64,000 bases of DNA. It comes from Streptomyces flavotricini (lineage in GTDB: Bacteria; Actinomycetota; Actinomycetes; Streptomycetales; Streptomycetaceae). Positions 56,961 to 64,000 of the stretch are shown piece after piece. Within the stretch, counting starts at the first letter, position 1, and each line of letters begins with the position of its first letter. The stretch spans positions 5,325,431 to 5,389,430 of the forward strand of contig NZ_JAINUL010000001.1 in NCBI RefSeq assembly GCF_020639365.1, in the 5' to 3' direction. The notes beneath the pieces were generated by a model. The model did no database searches, was not told the DNA's origin, and saw only the letters and a program-made list of their open reading frames with translations. The translations under genes and the position numbers were made by a program.

Positions 56961-57403
56961 GGAAGCGACTCCTCGGGCTGCGGACCGGTGTGCGGTCTGC
57001 GGATCGGCGGGACCCTCCCATCGTCGCCGCGCGTACCCCCGCGGGGGATCAGCCGAGGTGCCCGTTCCCTGGCCCACTGGAGTCTGATCACGGGGCCGGC
57101 CGCCTCCTCCTCTGGTATGACGGCGGCCCCGGGGAGGTGTCCGGGGAAGGCCTCCGGACGGCTTCCGGCGGCCGGGGTGGCCCGGGGTGGCGCGCGGGTG
57201 GCGCAGGCCGTCGAAATCCCGTCAATCCCGCGTCGCGGGTGATCGCCGTCCGTAACGGGCCCACCGTGTGTTCTGGTGCCTGACGGCCCCTCAAGCGCCA
57301 ATAAAATCAGACAACATCGGATAGACGGTCCACTGCCGACCAGGATGATCCGGATAGGCTCGGCACAGCGTTCAGTGCTTTTGTGCGGGAGCCGCTACGC
57401 CCC
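56961..57403. other. Gap between ABC ATPase and bldA
   Basis: No gene recognised. The right third is AT-richer (TAAAATCAGACAACATCGG around 57300) and must hold the bldA promoter; TAAAAT at 57301-57306 and TAGGCT at about 57355 are possible -10 hexamers, neither with a clear -35. Confidence 0.4.
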
Positions 57404-57483
57404 GCCCGGATGGTGGAATGCAGACACGGCGAGCTTAAACCTCGCTGGCTTAGGCCGTGCCGGTTCAAGTCCGGCTCCGGGCA
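57404..57483 (+). tRNA. bldA: tRNA-Leu (anticodon UAA), bldA
   Basis: 80 nt, class II with a 13-nt variable arm. Acceptor GCCCGGA/TCCGGGC, anticodon stem GCGAG/CTCGC, loop CTTAAAC giving anticodon UAA (57436-57438), T-arm GCCGG-TTCAAGT-CCGGC, discriminator A, no encoded CCA. It reads the rare UUA codon. In Streptomyces this tRNA is bldA, the translational switch for aerial growth and antibiotic pathways. A terminator follows. Confidence 0.96.
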
Positions 57484-57515
57484 CGAGTACGTTCCGCACG
57501 CACCGGAACACACGA

Positions 57516-57548
57516 ACGGCGGGGGCGCCCAGAGGGCACCCCCGCCGT
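57516..57548. terminator. Terminator between bldA and the lipoprotein gene
   Basis: 14-bp stem ACGGCGGGGGCGCC with one mismatch, 5-nt loop, then CCTTGTTCT. Confidence 0.75.
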
Positions 57549-57567
57549 CCTTGTTCTCCCCTCGCGG

Positions 57568-58203
57568 CTACGTGAAGTGGAGCCGCTCCTTCTTCTCCTG
57601 TCCGCCGACGTGGAGTGTCACGTCGAGGTCGCCCTTGGGCGCGTCAGGCAGCTGCACGTAGTAGAGGTCCCGTCCGGTCAGAGCGGGCGACAGGGTCCTG
57701 ACGAACTTCCAGGTCACCTCCTCCCCACGGAACCGGACCGATGCCACCCGGTCCGCATGTTCCGTGAGGAACGCGAACATCCAGCCCTTGGGTGCCATCC
57801 CCGGGCCGAAGACCGGAGCCACCGCCGCGTCTCCCTCCGGCTTGGCCGTTGCGGGATCGCCGCATTGCCGTGCGTCGAAACCGCCGGAGAGTCCCGTCTG
57901 CGCCAGGCAGAGGTGGCCCTTCGTCGATTCCCAGAGGAAGCTCGCGTGATCAGGCTCCCGAGCAAGCTCGGAGACGCCCGCCTCGGTGGGCGTTTCGCCC
58001 GCGGCCGCCGCCTTGGCCAGCGCGGCCGCCTTCAGGTCGACTGCCGTCGGAGTCGCGGTCGGCTCCGACGGGCCGGCGACGCTCGGCGCCTGTCCGGTGG
58101 GCGCCGTGGCCGACCGGTCCACCGCGCCGCAGCCGAGGAGGAGCCCCAGGGCGAGCGGCGCAGGAACCAGGCGGGCCAGACGCCGTATCAGTCGGCCGGT
58201 CAA
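57568..58203 (-). CDS. Lipoprotein overlapping the RHS gene; candidate immunity protein
   Basis: 211 residues from TTG 58203, which overlaps the RHS stop as TTGA. Signal peptide LTGRLIRRLARLVPAPLALG and a clean lipobox LLGC, a Ser/Thr/Pro linker, then a domain of about 140 residues with SFLWESTKGHLCLAQTG, FDARQCGDP, GWMFAFLTEHADRVASVRF and YYVQLPDAPKGDLDVTLHVG. I do not recognise the family. A longer frame from ATG 58305 is antisense-free but lies inside RHS. The coupling to RHS and the surface location make it a good immunity candidate against a pore-forming tip. This is inference. Confidence 0.7.
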   Translation of the reverse strand: MTGRLIRRLARLVPAPLALGLLLGCGAVDRSATAPTGQAPSVAGPSEPTATPTAVDLKAAALAKAAAAGETPTEAGVSELAREPDHASFLWESTKGHLCLAQTGLSGGFDARQCGDPATAKPEGDAAVAPVFGPGMAPKGWMFAFLTEHADRVASVRFRGEEVTWKFVRTLSPALTGRDLYYVQLPDAPKGDLDVTLHVGGQEKKERLHFT

Positions 58204-61200
58204 TTGCGGGGATTCCGGACGATGCTGGCCGACAGTTGGACCTGGTTCTCCGGGATCGCCGAATACGTCACCGGCTTCCAGTTGGTCACGTTGAATGTCC
58301 CCCATGTCCTGGTGGAAGTGTGGCCGTCCGCGTAGTGGTACGTCGTCTCGTACGGGGTGAGGACACCCGAGGGTGACAGGCCGAACCGCTGGCCTCTCTG
58401 AACCTCGGTCGTCCTCGTCACCGCCACCGTGTCCGACGTCGTATCCGTCTTGCTGTCACCCCAGGTGTAGGAGCCGTTGACGCCGACGGTGACACCGATC
58501 TTGCCCTCCGCCACGAGGGGGATCTTCCCCTTGAATTCGGCGTTCACGCTCACACTGGCCCCGAGCGTCTTGGAGACCTGCTCGGTGGTCTGAACCATGG
58601 CATTGATCGTGAAGGTGTAGGCGATGGTCTCCTTGTCCATGTCCTCCACGGAGTAGAGCGCACTCGTGTTGTAGTCGGTGTAGTCCCCCGGTTCGTAGCC
58701 GATGGTGTCGGCCCACATCACGTCCTTGCCGCCGTCGGGCACCACGACACCCTTGGGCAGCTTGGGCGGCAGCGAGCGACAGCCGTCGCAGTAGTGGCCG
58801 CCGGCGTCGGAGCCGCGCGTGGTGCGACCGCCGCCGCCACCACCGCCGCCACCGCCGCCACCGCCATTGGGGTACTCCCACGGGCGCGGGGACGGGTCTT
58901 CGAGTTCGTCCCGGGAACAGTATTTGATGTCGTACTGGCAGGAGTTCGGCATGGAGCCGAGTTCCGTTCCGGCCGGGTCGCTCAGGCTGACCGGATTGTT
59001 GTTGCCGTACTGGTAGGCGTTGTGCTGGCGCGGGTCGTCCACCACGAAGAGCGGGTCGACCGAGACGAAGCGGCCCAGGGCTGTGTCGTACTCGCGGGCC
59101 CCGAGGTGCACCAGGCCGGTCGCGACGTCGTTCGTACCGCCGACGAAGCCCTTGTCACCGGTCCAGCCGGACGGCTGGGTACCGCGGGTCCCGCCGAAGA
59201 TCGCGGTCTTGCGGCGCCTGACGACCTGCGCCGCGTCGGCCGTGACCTGCGTCGTACCCGTGCCGTGGTGGTCCGTGACCGTGAAGGCCAGCTTCGTTCC
59301 CGTCCGTACCGCCACGGTCTGAGATCCGGCCGTGTAGTAGCGGGTACCCGTGACCGTGCCCGACTTCGACAGCCGCAGCTCGTTGCCGCCCGGCAGGTAC
59401 AGAGTCGTACCCGTGGTGTCCTTGGCGACCAGTCGCTGGCCTTCGGTGTCGTAGACGTAACTCGCGATCTCGGTGCTGTCGGTCTTGACCGATGCCAGGT
59501 TGCCCTCGTCGCTCCAGTTCAGCGTCTGCTGGGCGGCAGAACCGATCTTGCGGGTCTTGGTGTTGCCGGACCCGTCGTAGGTGAAGACCTCGTCGTGGGC
59601 GTTGGTGCCGGTCTGAGTGACCTTGGGCAGGTCGTGCTTGCCCGCGGCCGGGGCGGAGTAGGTGCGCAGCGTGTCGGCGCTGGGCCCCGAGGCCGTCTTG
59701 TGCTGGGTCTCCGTCTTGCGGTTGCCCATGGCGTCGTACGTGTACGAGGTCCAGTAGGCGTCCTGGCCGCCGACCACGGACGCCGACGGAGCGGAGGCGC
59801 AGGCCTCGCCGGTGTTGGTCCAGGCTTCGGAGATCCGGCCCAGGGCGTCGAGCGCCAGGCACTGGGTGTCGGTGGTGCGCCCCGCGTCCTGGCCGTAGGC
59901 GGTGCCCATGGAGGTGATGTTCCCCGACGGGTCGTAGCCGTACTTGGTGTCCTCGATCCGCTGCGGTGCGACCTCGCGGTCGGTGGTGCTGCGGGTCAGG
60001 GACCCGGTGTGCTCGTCGTACTCGCTGGTCGTCCACAGGTGCCGGCCGAAGTCGCCCAGCTCCGTCCGCGTGTTGCGGCCGTAGTGGTCGTACGTCATGT
60101 CGGAGACCAGGGCGTCGGCGCCGGCGCCCATGGTGGCGAGCAGGCCGGACTGCGCCGTGTACGTGTTGGTGACGGTTTCGGCCGGCAGGTCGCCGATGGC
60201 GGGCTGCTTGGTCCACATGATCTGGCCGGTGTTGGCGTTGTACGAGGTCGTCCACTTGTAGACGCCCGCCAGCGCGCCCTCGCTGTCCGGGATGGTCAGC
60301 TGGGTGAGGACCGGCTTGTAGAGGGAGCTGTAGGAGGTGACGGCCGACTCGTAGGCCTTGCCCCCGACCCAGCGCGTGGACTTCGACAGCCGGCCCTTGG
60401 CCACTGTGTCGTACTCCCACGAGGTGAGCGTGGTCGCGCCGTTCTTCACGGCGGTCTTGCGGCCCAGTGCGTCGTAGTCGGTGTGCAGCGTGGTGCCGCG
60501 CGCCACGTTGGTGACGTCCGTGAGGCGGTCGCCCTGGTCGTAGGCCGTCTTGGCCGTGCCCTTGTCGGGGTCGTCCGTCTGGATCTGGCGCCCGCGGACG
60601 TCGTAGGTGTACGTCCACTTCGCGTTCGACGGGTCGGTGATCGAGGAGGCCCGGCCACGCTTGTCGAACGCGTACAGCGTCGACTGCGAGGTCGTGCGCG
60701 CCGCGTTCGTGTACTGCTTCAGCTCGACGGTGCGGCCCAGCGCGTCGACGACCGTGGTGGCCACGGTGCCGCCCTGCGGCGGGATCACCGTCGTGGAGTC
60801 ACCGGTGTAGGAGGTCGTGACCCGCTTGGTCTCGTCGCCGAACCGCTTCGAGATCACCGCGGTCGGGCGCCCCGCGCCGTCGAACTCCGTGTCCGTGGAA
60901 GCGGGGTAGTTCAGCTCCTGTCCGGTCACGAGCACGGGCTCGGCAGCACCGGTGGCGAAGTAGGTTCCGGAGTTGCGCCCGCGCCGGCCGAGTCCGGGAC
61001 GGCCTTGCCTTCCAGGCCCCGGAAGAAGCGCTCCTCCGTCAGCGTGCGCGGGTCGTCGGCCGCGCCGGTACGGGTCTGGACCCGCCCGTAGCCGCGGGCG
61101 ACCGAGTAGGTGCGGTCCTCGGCCTTGGAGAGCTCGTCGGTGCCCTTCGTCCAGGCGGCGCCGTCGAGGTAGGAGTACGAGGTGACCTTGTCGGGGGTGG

Positions 61201-61864
61201 AAGCCAGGTTGTCGCCCTCGACGACCTGCGTGACCACGTACGAGTTGAACCAGTCCGGCTTCGCGTCGTTGCCCTCGTACGCCCACTTCACCTGGTAGCA
61301 GCGGGTGGTGTTCGAGCCGTCGGCCGGCGGCAGGGTGCTGCTCGTGCACTCGGGCTGGGAGTAGGTGACCCCGATGGTGGCGCCGGTCTCCGTGGTGACC
61401 TGGTAGAGGCGCAGCCGGATGAAGGGGGCGAGGCCGTCACCGGTCTGGTCGACGCGGTTCGCCTTCTGCTCGCCCGCGAAGGTCACCGGGGGAGTGGAAA
61501 GGGTCCCGCCCACCTTGCCGGTGCGCTGGATCGACTTGAGCCACATCGGCGTGGAGACGCCGTCACCGGAGGCGGGGAAGTCCTGGGCCAGGGCCCAGCT
61601 GTCGACGTCCTTGTAGGCGCCGCCGGTCAGCACCTTCGTGGTGATCGAGGTCAGTCGCTTGCGCGACCAGAAGGTCGCCGCGAACTGGTCCATGCACTCG
61701 GTGGCGCCGTCCTTGCAGTACTGGTCGAACGGGACGTCCGGCCAGTTCTTGGCATTGGTGTCGTCGAAGGTGCCGCAGCCCGTCAGGCAACGCTCGGAGA
61801 CGTCGAACTTCGCGACTGCGGCGGTCAAGGTCGCCGCAAGTGCGCGCGCGTAGGAAATCGACAC
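58200..61864 (-). pseudogene. RHS-repeat protein with aerolysin-like tip, frameshifted and N-terminally short
   Basis: Two frames read one protein. Frame one (61864 down to about 60980) starts at GTG with AAGGGA upstream and covers CLTGCGTFDDTNAKNWPDVP, MDQFAATFWSRKRLTSITTK and YDLYQVT-like parts found in the middle of larger Streptomyces RHS proteins. Frame two (from about 60980 to 58200) holds many YDxxGR-type repeats (VDALGRTVELKQYTNAAR; YDHYGRNTRTEL), the RHS core REYDTALGRFVSVDPLF and YGNNNPVSLSDPAGTELG. A Gly13 run follows, then the tip domain. The frames meet in the GC run near 60970-60995, where a 1-base loss (or 2-base gain) explains the shift. The usual N-terminal secretion region is missing. 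Either a decaying locus, a sequencing error, or both. Confidence 0.75.
58203..58640 (-). other. Aerolysin/ETX-MTX2-like C-terminal domain of the RHS protein
   Basis: Last 146 residues of the RHS frame. Alternating Ser/Thr and hydrophobic strands: YTFTINAMVQTTEQVSKTLG, SVSVNAEFKGKIPLVAEGKI, GVTVGVNGSYTWGDSKTDTT, DTVAVTRTTEVQRGQRFGL. This is the pattern of the membrane-inserting hairpin of aerolysin-family pore-formers. Pattern recognition only; a structure prediction is needed. Confidence 0.55.
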
Positions 61865-62309
61865 ACCTGTCCCTTCTCTTCACGTTCTCTTCATGAGGTA
61901 AAGACGTCGCAGGCTAGCAACGAGCGCCCGCTCGCAGGAGGGTGGTTGAGCTGGATCTGAGCAGGTGGGGGCGTGTCGCCGGGGCAAGTCTTGAAATCAT
62001 CGGAAATCCATTGCGTGACATGTAAAAATGCCGCATGATCCGCGGGTCGTCGAATTCATGGAGATGGTTTGCTGGCGGTCAACCCGATGGATTTCAAGAG
62101 GTTCCGCGCAAAGATCTTCCGAAAAGCCGCGCGAGGGGGGTCGACCCGTCCGACCACGGGCTCGTCGCCGGCGCGTCATCGGCCGGCCCGGAGGAGCTCC
62201 CGGCACCCGCAGGTGCTGGGCAAAGATCCTCCCTGAGCAGTAGGGTCAGATTTTTGCTAACGCATTACTCTTGTTGCAAGGCCGCGCACGGTGGCCATGG
62301 AGGAGTGAG
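61865..62309. other. Gap between RHS remnant and the Bax-inhibitor gene
   Basis: 445 bases, AT-richer than the surroundings. Open frames on the plus strand (62035-62240) look partly codon-biased (ARGVDPSDHGLVAGASSAG) but match no family I know. The promoter of the next gene probably lies at about 62245-62285. The missing RHS N-terminus is not recognisable here. Confidence 0.35.
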
Positions 62310-63158
62310 ATGAGGAGCAGCAACCCGGTCTTCTCGCGACGGGGGTTCAGCCGCGACAACGGTGGCTACGCGGGCTTTGACGCGCAGCACCAGCAGGCCG
62401 GGACCAACCCGTACGCGACGAATCCTTACGCCGCTGACGTCACCACCGGCATGCCGCAGGCGCCCGCCCGCGCCGACGTGATGACCATGGACGACGTCGT
62501 GAGCCGTACGGCCATGACGCTCGGCACGGTCATCCTCACGGCGACGATCGCGTGGATCGCCATGCCGGTCGACCCGGCGAACGTGAACAAGTCGTACGGC
62601 ATCGCCATCGGCGCCGCGCTCGTCGCGATGGTCCTCGGGCTCGTGCAGTCCTTCAAGCGCAAGGCCTCCCCGCCGATCATCCTCGCGTACGCGGCCTTCG
62701 AGGGCTTCTTCCTCGGCGTCCTCAGCGCGGCCACCAGCACCTACTTCGGTGCCGGCGTGGTCATCCAGGCCGTGCTCGGCACGATGTGCGTCTTCGCCTC
62801 CGTGCTGTTCGCGTACAAGATGCGCTGGATCCGCGTGACCCGCCGTTTCTACGGCTTCGTGATGGCGGCCGCCATGGGCTTCATGCTGCTCATGGTCGCG
62901 AACCTGCTGTTCTCGGTCTTCGCGGGCGGTGACGGCCTCGGCTTCCGCAGCGGCGGCCTCGGCATCCTGTTCGGCATCGTCGGCGTCGTCCTCGGCGCCT
63001 GCTTCCTCGCCCTGGACTTCAAGCAGGTCGAGGACGGCATCACCTACGGCGCCCCGCGCGACGAGGCCTGGCTGGCGGCCTTCGGCCTCACGCTGACCCT
63101 GGTGTGGATCTACCTGGAGCTGCTGCGCCTGTTCCAGATCCTCTCCGGCGACGACTAG
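62310..63158 (+). CDS. Bax inhibitor-1/YccA family membrane protein
   Basis: 282 residues. Cytoplasmic N-terminus of about 75 residues (NPVFSRRGFSRDNGGYAGF; QAGTNPYATNPYAAD), then seven hydrophobic helices: LGTVILTATIAWIAMP, IAIGAALVAMVLGLVQSF, IILAYAAFEGFFLGVLSAA, VIQAVLGTMCVFASVLFAY, FVMAAAMGFMLLMVANLLF, ILFGIVGVVLGACFLALDF and LAAFGLTLTLVWIYLELLRL. The acidic pair in DFKQVEDGI is in the position of the BI-1 pH/Ca sensor. Family members leak calcium or guard membrane proteins; function in Streptomyces is not known. ATG 62310 has GGAGGAG 5 bases upstream. A shared terminator follows. Confidence 0.92.
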   Translation: MRSSNPVFSRRGFSRDNGGYAGFDAQHQQAGTNPYATNPYAADVTTGMPQAPARADVMTMDDVVSRTAMTLGTVILTATIAWIAMPVDPANVNKSYGIAIGAALVAMVLGLVQSFKRKASPPIILAYAAFEGFFLGVLSAATSTYFGAGVVIQAVLGTMCVFASVLFAYKMRWIRVTRRFYGFVMAAAMGFMLLMVANLLFSVFAGGDGLGFRSGGLGILFGIVGVVLGACFLALDFKQVEDGITYGAPRDEAWLAAFGLTLTLVWIYLELLRLFQILSGDD

Positions 63159-63192
63159 TCGTACCGGTGTCCGCGCCGGCGCGGACGACAGG

Positions 63193-63231
63193 GGGAAGGC
63201 CCCGCGAGCTCACCGCTCGCGGGGCCTTCCC
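63193..63231. terminator. Bidirectional terminator after the Bax-inhibitor gene
   Basis: 17-bp perfect stem GGGAAGGCCCCGCGAGC with its complement, 5-nt loop. Confidence 0.85.
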
Positions 63232-63291
63232 GCGTCTCGGGGTCGGGGACGGGGGATCGAGTCGGGTCGGGGGATCGGGTCGGCGGAGGGC

Positions 63292-63522
63292 TCAGCCGAA
63301 TTTGCGGGCCGCCCTGCGCAGGTCGTACTCGTGGATGATCGCCTTGGCCTGGCCGTACGAGAGCTCGTGCGCGCCGCGCAGCCAGCTGACCTTTTCCTCG
63401 AACCGGACGAGGGAGGGGCCGTCGTCCACGGCGCGGAGCCAGTCGGACACTTCACGACCGGTGGTCAGGGGGATTCTGTCGATCATGTTGCGGTGGGTCT
63501 GCTCGGAGAACTCTACGGACAT
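63292..63522 (-). CDS. DUF4287-like small protein
   Basis: 76 residues: MSVEFSEQTHRNMIDRIP, then REVSDWLRAVDDGPSLVRFE and KVSWLRGAHELSYGQAKAII. The WL..HELS.GQAKAI pattern is that of DUF4287, a small family often encoded near DUF5655 or other nucleic-acid proteins. ATG 63522 has GGAGG 5 bases upstream. Divergent from the gene at 63629. Function unknown. Confidence 0.75.
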   Translation of the reverse strand: MSVEFSEQTHRNMIDRIPLTTGREVSDWLRAVDDGPSLVRFEEKVSWLRGAHELSYGQAKAIIHEYDLRRAARKFG

Positions 63523-63628
63523 GGGCGCCTCCGGAGGTATCGCCGTGCTGTGCTGTTCTCTTCACGCCACCGTGCCGGAGAGTTCGCCCGTTGGCAATGG
63601 CGCCGCGGCGGCGCGTAAGGTCGGCCGG

Positions 63629-64000
63629 GTGCTTGATACTTCGCCTCTGACCGCCGCCGTGGAACGTTTCGCCGACCGGCTGCGGGCCATGCCGCAGAGC
63701 CGTCTCCAGCGGGGGGCCGCCGCCGAGGCGCTGGAGCTGGCCCGGGAACTCTCCGTACGGGCCCAGGCGCTGGAGGCGCCGCGGCGGGGCGCGGGGGCGG
63801 CTCCGGCGCGGGAGATGCCCGACGCGGGCGTGTTCGTGGTCGGGGACCAGGTGGCGGTGGCCGGACTGGACCTCGCGGAGGCGCTGCGCGCCGCCGCCGA
63901 AGACCCGCTCGGGCCCCCGGGAACAGCGAAGGCCCCGTCCGAGATGCTGGACGAGGCCGTACGGCTGGTGGAGCAGGCGGAAGCCGGAGCGACACGGTGA
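63629..64000 (+). CDS. Conserved hypothetical protein
   Basis: 123 residues from GTG 63629, with the stop exactly at the window end. Mostly helical: LTAAVERFADRLRAMPQSRL, AAAEALELARELSVRAQALE, then a short beta-like FVVGDQVAVAGLDLAEALR and a C-terminal helix (EMLDEAVRLVEQAE). No motif recognised; it is common next to DUF4287 in Streptomyces by my recollection. Longer frames to 63104 are not supported. Confidence 0.65.
   Translation: MLDTSPLTAAVERFADRLRAMPQSRLQRGAAAEALELARELSVRAQALEAPRRGAGAAPAREMPDAGVFVVGDQVAVAGLDLAEALRAAAEDPLGPPGTAKAPSEMLDEAVRLVEQAEAGATR

Noticed and set aside
58819..58870. The CCG/CCN-rich stretch as a regulatory repeat.
   Set aside because: It is the reverse complement of the Gly13 codon run in the RHS linker.
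62028..62243. Small plus-strand frames between the RHS remnant and the Bax-inhibitor gene.
   Set aside because: No SD, no recognisable family and no clear codon bias over the full length; kept only as an unexplained gap.

Overview
The window is high-GC actinobacterial chromosome and almost certainly Streptomyces. The evidence is codon usage, many GTG starts, long GC-driven antisense reading frames, a bldA-type tRNA-Leu(UAA), Rpf/LysM muralytic proteins, and a gene set that from memory matches the S. coelicolor SCO3090-SCO3140 core region (eno, rpf genes, CYP107U1-type P450, mfd, prs, ppc, tam/tamR, galE). That synteny was not checked. No phage, IS element, integron or CRISPR array was seen.

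Layout. 1-4830: end of a membrane-anchored beta-propeller protein, an orphan LuxR-type regulator, galE and a second LuxR response regulator. 4786-6760: tamR, tam (trans-aconitate methyltransferase) and a VOC protein, with two 25-bp palindromes in the divergent promoter. 6761-8424: a TetR gene coupled to a fatty-acid desaturase, with a double palindrome in the promoter. 8798-15845: housekeeping genes ppc, pth, rplY, prs, glmU and tRNA-Gln. 16014-22202: an orphan sensor kinase, then a cluster of toxin/immunity-type domains (SUKH-3, YwqJ-type deaminase, WHH nuclease-SUKH fusion, deaminase-SUKH-4 fusion), the last broken by a perfect 50-bp tandem duplication. 22326-26357: a DivIVA-like coiled-coil protein, two facing gene stumps left by one deletion, a membrane protein and an MFS exporter. 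26707-33812: a FtsX/MacB-type ABC transporter and mfd. 33865-44102: a secreted protein, a Ser/Thr kinase unit, a YfhO-like membrane protein, a SurA-like lipoprotein, mazG, a globin-reductase and a P450. 44205-53505: two Rpf proteins (the second behind a c-di-AMP riboswitch), eno, a DivIC/FtsB protein, DUF501, ppx, ndh with Rex-like operators, and cfa. 53581-57483: a second ABC transporter of the same type, then bldA. 57568-61864: a lipoprotein overlapping the 3' end of a frameshifted RHS gene whose C-terminal domain looks like an aerolysin/ETX-MTX2 pore-former. 62310-64000: a Bax-inhibitor-1 membrane protein and two small genes.

The two most interesting systems are (i) 17297-22202, where nuclease and deaminase toxin domains are fused in cis to SUKH immunity-type domains without any visible secretion signal, and (ii) 57568-61864, an RHS protein with a pore-former-like tip and a translationally coupled lipoprotein that is a natural candidate for immunity. 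Both carry recent-looking damage (a 50-bp duplication; a frameshift plus N-terminal loss). Each lesion could be real decay, a phase switch or an assembly error, and a read-level check would decide. Regulatory logic is legible at several promoters: TamR-, TetR- and Rex-type palindromes, the riboswitch, and strong hairpins between convergent genes.
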